Shown here piece by piece: positions 8,010 to 13,234 of a stretch of DNA of 13,234 nt (the first letter of the stretch is position 1; every line of letters begins with the position of its first letter). Location: the NCBI GenBank assembly GCA_003245395.1, contig QKDF01000311.1, positions 1-13,234 on the forward strand, read 5' to 3'. Under the pieces are notes generated by a model. It did not search any database, was not told the DNA's origin, and saw only the letters and a program-made list of their open reading frames with translations. Made by a program: the position numbers and the translations under genes. The stretch comes from Clostridia bacterium. GTDB lineage: Bacteria > Bacillota > Clostridia > Oscillospirales > Oscillospiraceae.

Positions 8010-8912
8010 ATGAAAATCGAAGATGTCAAAACCGTTGCTGTCATCGGTGCAGGTGCCATGGGTCAGCAGATCGCCATGAACACTGCATTGAACGGCAGAG
8101 CGCAGGGGTATAGGGTTTATCTCTGCGACAGCTTTCCTACGGCGATCGAAAAGGCAGCCAAGTGGAGTGCTGATTACCTGGCCGGTCGTGTGACCAAGGG
8201 CCGTATCACGCAGGAGGAGGCCGACGAAATCTCTACCCGGCTGATCATCACCGGTGACGTGGATAAGGCCGCCGCGGAGGCCGATCTGGTGATCGAGGCC
8301 ATTATCGAAAAGCTTGAGGTCAAGCGGGAGCTGTTTGCCCACATCAGTAAGCTATGCAAGCCCGACACGGTGCTGGCCACAAACTCGTCTAACATTGTCA
8401 GCTCTAAACTGGCCGACGTGACCGAACACCCGGAGCGTCTTTTGAATGCGCATTACTTCAATCCCGCTCTGGTCATGGAACTGGTGGAGCTGGTCAGAGG
8501 ACCGCATACCGGAAGCGAGGCCATCGAAGTTGCGCAGGGCTTCGCCCGAAACACCGGCAAGACCCCTATTGTGATTCAGAAAGAGATTGCCGGCTTTGTG
8601 GCCAACCGGATCAACGCCGCCGTGACACACGAGGCGCTATCATTGTTGGAAAAGGGTGTGGCCTCCGCGGAAGATATCGACATTGCCTGCGAAAAAGGCC
8701 TGCACTATCCCATGGGGCCTTTCCGCTTGATGGACCTGACCGGCATTGATGTGTATTACTACGTCCGCTGCGACCGCTATGCGGAAAGCCACGATGATTA
8801 CGATGCCCCCCATCCGTTGGCAGTGGCGAAATTCAAAGAAGGTGAGTTCGGACACAAGACCGGCAAAGGTTGGTATGACTATTCCGATGCCAAAAAGGGT
8901 GCGAATAAATAA
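8010..8912 (+). CDS. 3-hydroxyacyl-CoA dehydrogenase (HBD/PaaH family)
   Basis: 300 aa. It would oxidise (S)-3-hydroxyacyl-CoA to 3-oxoacyl-CoA with NAD. The N-terminal Rossmann motif is VIGAGAMG (11-18), with an acidic residue (Asp40) ending strand 2. The NSS segment is at 125-127 and HYFNPALVMELVE (148-160) holds the catalytic pair His148 and Glu160, spaced 12 residues as in known enzymes. The C-terminal domain has FVANRIN (196-202) and GWYDY. It is a little longer than typical butyryl-pathway HBD (about 282 aa), partly through a small insertion in the Rossmann domain (near NGRAQGYRV) and a Lys-rich tail. GAGG lies 9 bases before the ATG. The 37-bp gap after the thiolase suggests cotranscription. 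Confidence 0.93.
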   Translation: MKIEDVKTVAVIGAGAMGQQIAMNTALNGRAQGYRVYLCDSFPTAIEKAAKWSADYLAGRVTKGRITQEEADEISTRLIITGDVDKAAAEADLVIEAIIEKLEVKRELFAHISKLCKPDTVLATNSSNIVSSKLADVTEHPERLLNAHYFNPALVMELVELVRGPHTGSEAIEVAQGFARNTGKTPIVIQKEIAGFVANRINAAVTHEALSLLEKGVASAEDIDIACEKGLHYPMGPFRLMDLTGIDVYYYVRCDRYAESHDDYDAPHPLAVAKFKEGEFGHKTGKGWYDYSDAKKGANK

Positions 8913-9142
8913 CCTGTGTGTGGGCTGTTTTTTAAATTATTATATGTTATATTGGGGGTGCATTTACTAAACTGTCGATTTTGATCCGCACTTTCTTCTT
9001 GCCAAGTTCATTCCGGCAATTCACAGTTTTGCGCCAATTCAGCATACAGTCTCTGCGACCCTCGAAAGAAAGAAAATGTATCTAACCCTGCCATGCGAAT
9101 GACTTTCCCCTGCGCAGCATTTTAAAACACTGTGTGTCCATA

Positions 9143-9164
9143 TTGGCTGTACGGTAACAGCCGA
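9143..9164. other. Short inverted repeat just upstream of the permease ribosome binding site
   Basis: GGCTGT (9145-9150) and ACAGCC (9157-9162) are exact complements separated by six bases, extendable by a wobble and a T-A pair. It sits 12 bases before AGGAGG. It could be an RNA hairpin modulating permease translation or an operator. The rest of the 276-bp gap 8913-9188 shows no gene and no convincing terminator or promoter. Confidence 0.35.
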
Positions 9165-9188
9165 TACAATTAAAAGGAGGAAAAATCA

Positions 9189-10517
9189 ATGGCATCGAGT
9201 ACAATCGCTCTGATTATAACCCTTATTACAATGGTGCTGTTCTTTACCAATGTTTTCCCCATGAGCGTCACGGCTTGTCTGTGTGCACTGGCTATGGGAA
9301 TTTTTATCCCCGAAATGAAGCTCTCCCAGATTTATTCCGGCTTCGGCGGCAGTGCCATCGTTATGGTCGCCGGCATGATGATTGTGGGTGACGCGCTGTT
9401 TCAGACTGGCGTTGCACAGCGTCTCGGGTCCAAAATTGGAAAACTAAGAATTGCACAAAATGAGAAATGGTTCATTGTTCTGGTCGTTATTATCTGCACC
9501 ATAATGTCCGCGTTTTTGTCTAATTCTGGGACTATCGCTATGTGGATGCCCATCATTGCCGCTGTGGCCGCCGGCTCCAACGGTAAAATCCGCTCCAAAA
9601 TGGTGATTATGCCCGCTGGTATCGCCTGTATCGTGGGTGGTGGCGCCACTCTGACTGGTTCCGTTTCTCAGGTTGCCGCCAATGCGGTATTGATGGGCAC
9701 TGCCGGATATGAGTCTGGTATGGGCGTTTTCGACATGACCCGTGTTATGTGGCCCGTCTGTTTTATCCAAATTTTGTTCTGGGCCACGATCGGCTATCCC
9801 ATTCTAAAGTGGGCACTCAAGCCGGAAAGCCCGGATTTTGATGAGGACAACTCCTTTGCGGAAGTTTCCGCCCAACTTGATACCAGCTCGTTTGACAAAC
9901 TTCCAAAATGGAAAGGCGCTGTCTCTGTTGTCACACTGATTCTTTGCATTATCGGATTCATTTTGTCCGGCTTCAAGCCGTTCAGCAATTATTTGAACAT
10001 CGCCAACATTGCAATGCTGGGTTCCATGATTCTGTTCGTATCCGGGACCGTTCCCGTGAAAAAGACACTCAAGAGTCTGGACTGGGATATTCTGATCATG
10101 GTGGGCGCTGTCACTGCGCTGGGCACCGGTATTGATGTCTCCGGGGCAGGCAAAGTAATTGCTGATGCAGTTCTGGGCCTGTTCGGTGGACAGAATGCTT
10201 CTGTCACCGTCATTATGATCGTGCTAATCGTTCTGTCGAGTGTGCTGACGCTGTTCATGCAAAACGGCAGCGTCGCGGCTATGTTGTCCCCCATCTATGT
10301 CCCCATGGCCATTGCTCTGGGTATCAGCCCGCTGCCCTTTATTATCATTATCGGCATTACCACCAACATGGCTATTGCATCCCCCATCGGCACCGCAGTC
10401 AACATGCAGATTCTGCCTGCCGGCTATAAGCCCGTTGACTATGTGAAAATCGGTGGCCCGCTGTTTGTTATCATGGTGGCCGCTCTGTGCATCATTGCCC
10501 CCAATGTGCTGCTGTAA
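9189..10517 (+). CDS. SLC13/DASS-type anion permease
   Basis: 442 aa, strongly hydrophobic throughout, with about 10-12 membrane segments and one hydrophilic central loop (about residues 211-242, rich in Asp/Ser). The two internally related halves are typical of the divalent anion:sodium symporter fold. The first helix-hairpin motif is AFLSNSGTIAMWMPI (108-122), matching the SNT signature that binds sodium and carboxylate. The second-half counterpart reads LFMQNGSVAAMLSPI (355-369), a departure from SNT. TTNMAIASPIGTAVN (391-405) is a further conserved stretch. AAAGGAGG lies 8 bases before the ATG. The family usually carries di- or tricarboxylates, sulfate or related anions. It follows the dehydrogenase by 276 bp and probably imports the substrate of the CoA pathway, which would then be an organic anion. 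The exact substrate is unknown. Confidence 0.85.
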   Translation: MASSTIALIITLITMVLFFTNVFPMSVTACLCALAMGIFIPEMKLSQIYSGFGGSAIVMVAGMMIVGDALFQTGVAQRLGSKIGKLRIAQNEKWFIVLVVIICTIMSAFLSNSGTIAMWMPIIAAVAAGSNGKIRSKMVIMPAGIACIVGGGATLTGSVSQVAANAVLMGTAGYESGMGVFDMTRVMWPVCFIQILFWATIGYPILKWALKPESPDFDEDNSFAEVSAQLDTSSFDKLPKWKGAVSVVTLILCIIGFILSGFKPFSNYLNIANIAMLGSMILFVSGTVPVKKTLKSLDWDILIMVGAVTALGTGIDVSGAGKVIADAVLGLFGGQNASVTVIMIVLIVLSSVLTLFMQNGSVAAMLSPIYVPMAIALGISPLPFIIIIGITTNMAIASPIGTAVNMQILPAGYKPVDYVKIGGPLFVIMVAALCIIAPNVLL

Positions 10518-10640
10518 GAAGTCTGCATAACAAAAATCTCTTTACGGTGAGCCTTACATAAGCAGTCCATTTTTCGCCCAAGTCTGCAAGATTTCATTAC
10601 CTATGGAGTGGATAAGAAAACAGGCTGTGTCAGTTCATCT
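10518..10640. other. Permease-IS intergenic sequence
   Basis: No gene seen. A 9-bp direct repeat AAGTCTGCA occurs at 10519-10527 and 10580-10588. No clear terminator follows the permease. The last three bases (TCT, 10638-10640) are the left copy of the IS target duplication. Confidence 0.4.
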
Positions 10641-10665
10641 TGAACTGGCCCCCAAAAGTTAGACA
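10641..10665 (+). repeat. IS left terminal inverted repeat
   Basis: TGAACTGG followed by a C-run and AAAAGTTAGACA. Pairs with the right repeat at 22 of 25 positions. Lies 21 bp beyond the transposase stop codon. Confidence 0.9.
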
Positions 10666-10686
10666 AATATTTAAACGAATAATTGT

Positions 10687-11790
10687 TCAAGCAGCCGAAA
10701 GGGCTTGTTGTCTGTGAATTGCAGGCGGCAGGCCCTTTAGCTTTGCCTTGCTGCGGCGGTTATTGTAGTAATCAAGGTATTCAATGAGCTCTTTTTTGAA
10801 GTGCTCTATGGAATCAAACTTCTGAAGATATAGCAGCTCACTTTTGAGCAGACCGAAGAAGTTTTCAATCACGGCGTTATCGAGACAGTTGCCCTTGCGA
10901 CTCATGCTGGGGCGGATGCCTTTGCGCTTGAGCATCCGCTGGTACTGCCAGCCCTGGTCGGAATGCAAGATCAGTCCTGTCCCGTCTGGAATCTTTGCAA
11001 AGGCCTCGTCCGGCATCTGCGTCACCATTGAGAGTACAGTTTTGTCAGAGATGGAATAGCTGACGATGTCTCTGCTGCACAGGTCAAGGATCGGCGAAAG
11101 ATAGAGCTTCTGCCCAAACAGGCTAAACTCTGTGACGTCAGTCACCCATTTCTGGTTTGGCTTTTCCGCTTCAAAATGCCGCTCCAGCAGATTCGGCGCA
11201 ATTTTGCGCATTTCACCCTTGTAGGAATGATACTTCTTCATCCGTACCCGGCAGACAAGTTCGAGAGACTTCATCAGTCGCTGCACCGTCTTGTGGTTCA
11301 GTAAAAAGCCGCGCCGCCTGAGTCCTGATGTGATGCGCCGATATTTGTCTGCCTTTTCCAGCCGCTTCTCGTGGTAGTAGTAGGTCGAGCGCGCAAGCTT
11401 TGCACGGAAAGCAAAATCTCCAGCGGGAATCTCTGACTCAGTCCCCGAATCGCCAGCGCTTTTTGCGCGCTTTCCGCTCGTCTTCCAAAACCAAGGCTTG
11501 AGGTATGCATTCTCCGCCTGCAGCCGCTGCACTTCTTTTAAAAGATCTTCTTCAACTGCTTGAGGCAGCTTCGCCGGCCTTCCTTTGCTGCCACGGCCGC
11601 GGCGCTCGATGCGAAACCCCTCCAGCCCCTCTGTCAGATAAATCCGCTCCCACGCTTCAATTCGATGGTGGTCACTGATTTCATATTGCCGAGCTGTTTC
11701 GCTGTAACTCAGCTTCTCTTTTTGCATCGTCTCTATGACCATCTTTTTGAATTCCGGCGTGTATCGCTTGTTTGGCACTCCTTTTGGCAT
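10687..11790 (-). CDS. IS3-family transposase, single frame, apparently inactive
   Basis: 367 aa. An N-terminal helix-turn-helix region (about 9-60) is followed by a leucine-zipper-like stretch (80-98). The DDE integrase core shows WVTDVTEF with Asp218, LILHSDQGWQYQ with Asp278 and DNAVIENFF with Glu309. Only 30 residues separate the second Asp from Glu, where the family has 35; five residues after QYQ are missing. Residues about 99-129 are off-frame: family-like residues ALVLEDERKAR appear in one alternate frame and KALAIRGLSQRFPLEILLSV in the other, before the original frame resumes at KLARSTYYYH. About 20 residues of the HTH_21 segment before RRIT also seem lost. All changes leave the frame open, so automated calling will list it as intact. 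The SD (GGGGGTG) lies 5 bases before ATG 11790, inside the end hairpin. The family comparison is from memory. Confidence 0.85.
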   Translation of the reverse strand: MPKGVPNKRYTPEFKKMVIETMQKEKLSYSETARQYEISDHHRIEAWERIYLTEGLEGFRIERRGRGSKGRPAKLPQAVEEDLLKEVQRLQAENAYLKPWFWKTSGKRAKSAGDSGTESEIPAGDFAFRAKLARSTYYYHEKRLEKADKYRRITSGLRRRGFLLNHKTVQRLMKSLELVCRVRMKKYHSYKGEMRKIAPNLLERHFEAEKPNQKWVTDVTEFSLFGQKLYLSPILDLCSRDIVSYSISDKTVLSMVTQMPDEAFAKIPDGTGLILHSDQGWQYQRMLKRKGIRPSMSRKGNCLDNAVIENFFGLLKSELLYLQKFDSIEHFKKELIEYLDYYNNRRSKAKLKGLPPAIHRQQALSAA

Positions 11791-11795
11791 AAAAA

Positions 11796-11844
11796 CACCC
11801 CCAAAGTTAGTTTCAGTATATTATACTGTCTAACTTTGGGGGTG
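11796..11844 (-). promoter_or_regulatory. Fold-back inverted repeat at the IS right end covering transposase promoter and SD
   Basis: CACCCCCAAAGTTAG (11796-11810) is exactly complementary to 11830-11844, and CAGTATA/TATACTG (11814-11820, 11822-11828) pair inside, giving a nearly perfect 49-base palindrome. On the minus strand it contains a perfect -10 TATAAT (11825-11820), without an evident -35. The distal arm carries the SD, GGGGGTG, and is followed by TTTTT before the ATG. Transcripts entering from outside would form the hairpin, ending at the T-run or hiding the SD. Transcripts from the internal -10 would lack the first arm. Confidence 0.7.
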
Positions 11845-11851
11845 CAGTTCA
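11827..11851 (-). repeat. IS right terminal inverted repeat
   Basis: On the minus strand it reads TGAACTGCA, a C-run, then AAAGTTAGACA, pairing with the left repeat at 22 of 25 positions. Its inner part doubles as one arm of the fold-back hairpin. Confidence 0.9.
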
Positions 11852-11949
11852 TCTTAGTGCCTTTGGGTGCTTACTATTTTGTTGGGGTTGCTTTATTTGC
11901 GATACTCTCTTAGAGCAATGTCCACCAAATCAACACCTTTTCGGCTATC

Positions 11950-12102
11950 TCACATTCCACCAAAATTGTTCCTTATTATTACTACCGTATGTACGGTAGA
12001 CTTGCTGATACCGAATTTCTGCGCGGCGGCGCGGACCGTCGTTTGATTCTCTATGATGTATTGGGCCAATTGTTCGGCCCGCTCCTCCATGTTCCCCTTC
12101 AA
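11950..12102 (-). pseudogene. spoIIID: spoIIID, 3'-truncated (stage III sporulation mother-cell regulator)
   Basis: The 50-codon frame starts MKGNMEERAEQLAQYIIENQ and continues with TVRAAAQKFGISKSTVH, the helix-turn-helix of SpoIIID. B. subtilis SpoIIID reads KERTIKIGKYIVE..TVRVIAKEFGVSKSTVH over the same span and is 93 aa. Here the similarity stops at STVH; what follows (TVVIIRNNFGGM, then stop) does not match the expected KDLTERLPEINP. The C-terminal half, including the basic region needed for DNA binding, is absent, and I do not find it in any frame down to the IS. The 5' end is intact: TTG start at 12102 with AGGTGGGGAG 8 bases upstream and a sigma-E-like promoter beyond that. The in-frame ATG at 12090 is a poorer start. 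The product is probably non-functional unless the 3' half is rejoined. Confidence 0.85.
11983..11998. repeat. Palindrome at the spoIIID break
   Basis: TACCGTA-TG-TACGGTA: two 7-bp arms around a 2-bp centre. It spans the last conserved SpoIIID codons (Thr-Val-His) and the first non-matching ones. It may be chance or mark a recombination crossover. Confidence 0.45.
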
Positions 12103-12131
12103 ATGCAACACTCCCCACCTGGTGTTGCTCC

Positions 12132-12160
12132 ATCCTATGCGCAGCAGGAAAGAAATATGA
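12132..12160 (-). promoter_or_regulatory. Sigma-E-like promoter of spoIIID
   Basis: On the minus strand a -35-like TCATATT (12160-12154) is followed after 14 bases by CATAGGAT (12139-12132). This fits the mother-cell sigma-E pattern KMATATT-N14/15-CATACAnT except for two -10 bases. It lies 29 bp before the TTG start. In B. subtilis spoIIID is transcribed by sigma-E, which supports the call. Confidence 0.65.
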
Positions 12161-12522
12161 AGAGCAGATTCATACGGTGGTGAGACGTGAGATGAGCAAT
12201 GCCCTGTTTGGGATACGGGCCGGAAAGCCCTGGCGGGTTTTTGCCGTGAAAAATTCGCGTTCGCCTGAACATGCCAAAACATGCGGGCAGGAAACAGGAC
12301 ACGCCGGCACAGCCGCAAGTGTATCCTGTCCGTTGTTTTGATGGTTAAATTTGAATATTGCCGCAGAAGTCACCGGGCGCAGGGAGAAGCCTGCGGTTTC
12401 TTTGCATCTCACCGTTGATTCTGCGGCCCACCCGCGTGAATCACTGTAACAGCTTCAAATCGCACACTGAAGGAAACCATACTCTGAGGCAATTGATGGG
12501 ACTTGCTTCAGGTATTAGAGTC
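12161..12522. other. Non-coding interval with several small hairpins
   Basis: No convincing gene in either direction. Structures seen: GGGC/GCCC (12217-12220, 12227-12230); a bulged stem 12294-12329; and two mutually exclusive stems sharing one arm, CCGCAG (12361-12366) or CGCAGG (12378-12383) with CCTGCGG (12390-12396). The interval separates the end of the RpiR gene from the spoIIID promoter. Confidence 0.4.
12294..12329. terminator. Bulged stem-loop, possible terminator
   Basis: ACAGGA-CAC (12294-12302) pairs with GTG-TA-TCCTGT (12319-12329), with an inner CGGC-ACA-GCCG stem. The T-rich stretch after it is on the plus side (CCGTTGTTTT), while the nearest upstream gene (the RpiR regulator) ends on the minus strand. 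The orientation is therefore uncertain. Confidence 0.35.
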
Positions 12523-13234
12523 TTAATATTTATATTCAGCTAAGATCATTTCGGGAATATCGGCGCCGCTGCGCTGAATTACCTCCCAGTTCGTAAGCAG
12601 TTCCAGCAGAGCGTCAACTACAGCCGTCTCTCTCAAATGTGCATAACTTTTATAGCAGTTGAAGGATTCTTCACGTCCTGCTGAGAGCAGCGGGTAATCT
12701 GCGAGTTCGTAAACAGGAGATTGCTCGGACGAAGTGATCGCGATCATCTTCAGACCCTTTTCTTTTGCTAACTTCATACCTTGTATAATTTGCTTGGAGC
12801 TGCCAGAATGCGATATGGCAATCACAATGTCCCCGCTGGTAGCTAGATTGATATGGTTCATGAAATACTCTGGGGCGACATCATAGATGCAGCGAATTCC
12901 CAGGCGCCCCAGGCGAAACCCCATGTATAAAACCAATGGCATGGTGTTGCCGACACCAATAATATAAATTTCATTGGCCTGCTTAATCAGTTCGATGCTG
13001 GATCGTACAGCTTCTCCGCTGATACATTCCCCTACATCTAGCAGGCTTTGCGCGTATCCTTTAAAAATCAGCTGAATTGCATTCGGCTGCTTGTGTACTG
13101 CCTCATCATCTGAAGTATTGCGTCCGATGTCTTGTGCAAGTGATAAACGCAGCTGATAGTAACCTTCGTATCCTAAATGATGACACATACGTATAACGGT
13201 CGCATCGCTCACTCCGCTTCTTCGGGCAAGCTGC
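12523..13234 (-). CDS. MurR/RpiR-family transcriptional regulator (partial, runs off right edge)
   Basis: 237 codons are in the window; the start lies beyond the right edge. The first residues, QLARRSGVSDATVIRMCHHLG, are the recognition half of the N-terminal HTH_6 domain (the family typically has SGVSEATVVRFCRKLG). GYEGYYQLRLSLAQD follows, as usual. A linker leads to a SIS sugar-phosphate binding domain with NEIYIIGVGNTMPL, SGDIVIAISHSGSSKQII (the SHSGSS phosphate loop) and GLKMIAITSSEQSPV. These regulators usually sense a phosphosugar or amino-sugar phosphate and control sugar or cell-wall recycling genes. A GTG 22 bases inside the edge is in frame but is inside the HTH, so it is not the start. 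Nothing links it to the CoA pathway; it is separated by spoIIID and the IS. Its target is unknown. Confidence 0.9.
   Translation of the reverse strand, partial: QLARRSGVSDATVIRMCHHLGYEGYYQLRLSLAQDIGRNTSDDEAVHKQPNAIQLIFKGYAQSLLDVGECISGEAVRSSIELIKQANEIYIIGVGNTMPLVLYMGFRLGRLGIRCIYDVAPEYFMNHINLATSGDIVIAISHSGSSKQIIQGMKLAKEKGLKMIAITSSEQSPVYELADYPLLSAGREESFNCYKSYAHLRETAVVDALLELLTNWEVIQRSGADIPEMILAEYKY

Larger units (their letters stand above)
10641..11851 (-). mobile_element. IS3-family insertion sequence (1211 bp, ends intact, transposase damaged)
   Basis: The element is bounded by 25-bp imperfect inverted repeats (10641-10665 and 11827-11851) that match at 22 positions and start with TG and end with CA. 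It is flanked by the 3-bp duplication TCT (10638-10640 and 11852-11854). It holds one transposase frame on the minus strand. Both ends and target duplication follow the IS3-family pattern. It lies between the permease gene and the spoIIID remnant and does not visibly interrupt a gene. Confidence 0.92.

Noticed and set aside
6842..8059. 405-codon minus-strand open frame opposite thiolase and dehydrogenase
   Set aside because: It is antisense to two well-supported genes and its residues look like a reverse translation shadow (Gly/Ala/His-rich), with no family motif.
8952..8962. TTGGGGGTGCA identical to 11 bases of the IS right end, as a possible old IS scar
   Set aside because: The match does not extend on either side and there is no partner end or target duplication; could be chance.
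9143..9170. Sigma-A-like promoter TTGGCT-N16-TACAAT before the permease
   Set aside because: The predicted start would fall on the ribosome binding site, leaving no usable leader, and the -35 is weak.
11560..11913. 117-codon plus-strand frame ending in a hydrophobic tail near the IS right border
   Set aside because: Most of it is antisense to the transposase and the hydrophobic tail crosses the IS end; rejoining the flanks without the IS gives no recognisable gene.
1..13234. CRISPR arrays, tRNA or rRNA genes
   Set aside because: No regularly spaced repeats, tRNA-like folds or rRNA sequence were noticed on either strand by reading; no covariance search was possible.

Overview
The window reads as chromosomal DNA from an anaerobic, spore-forming Firmicute of the class Clostridia, perhaps an Oscillospirales-type gut bacterium. 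The evidence is an oxygen-sensitive 2-hydroxyacyl-CoA dehydratase, Gram-positive style ribosome binding sites, a spoIIID remnant behind a sigma-E-like promoter, and roughly balanced base composition. The placement below class level is inference.

Region 1 (1-6140, minus strand) is an operon read leftwards: enoyl-CoA hydratase, family III (FldA/HadA-like) CoA-transferase, the two subunits of a 2-hydroxyacyl-CoA dehydratase, and at its end a PAS-containing sigma-54 activator that runs off the left edge. Region 2 (6141-6781) is a control region. It holds two divergent sigma-54 (-24/-12) promoters, a cluster of TGCAC/GTGCA repeats between them that looks like a shared activator site, and a strong hairpin. 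Region 3 (6782-10517, plus strand) encodes a thiolase, a 3-hydroxyacyl-CoA dehydrogenase and an SLC13/DASS-type anion permease.

Taken together, regions 1-3 look like one regulon for a 2-hydroxy acid. The permease would import it, the CoA-transferase activate it, the dehydratase make the 2-enoyl-CoA, and hydratase, dehydrogenase and thiolase would carry it through beta-oxidation to acetyl-CoA plus a shortened acyl-CoA. The radical-generating ATPase activator of the dehydratase is not in the window, and neither is an acyl-CoA dehydrogenase. This suggests an oxidative fate rather than the reductive Stickland fate of the known fld/had clusters. The substrate cannot be read from the sequence.

Region 4 (10641-11851) is a complete IS3-family element with 25-bp terminal inverted repeats and a 3-bp target duplication. 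Its transposase frame is open but internally damaged: the DDE spacing is 30 instead of 35, a stretch is frame-scrambled, and a segment is missing. Region 5 (11852-12522) holds the 5' half of spoIIID with promoter, ribosome binding site and start intact, but the coding sequence breaks off just after the helix-turn-helix, at a short palindrome. Region 6 (12523-13234) is the C-terminal part of an RpiR/MurR-family regulator that runs off the right edge. The spoIIID break and the adjacent IS suggest a rearrangement or island boundary near 11.9-12.0 kb.
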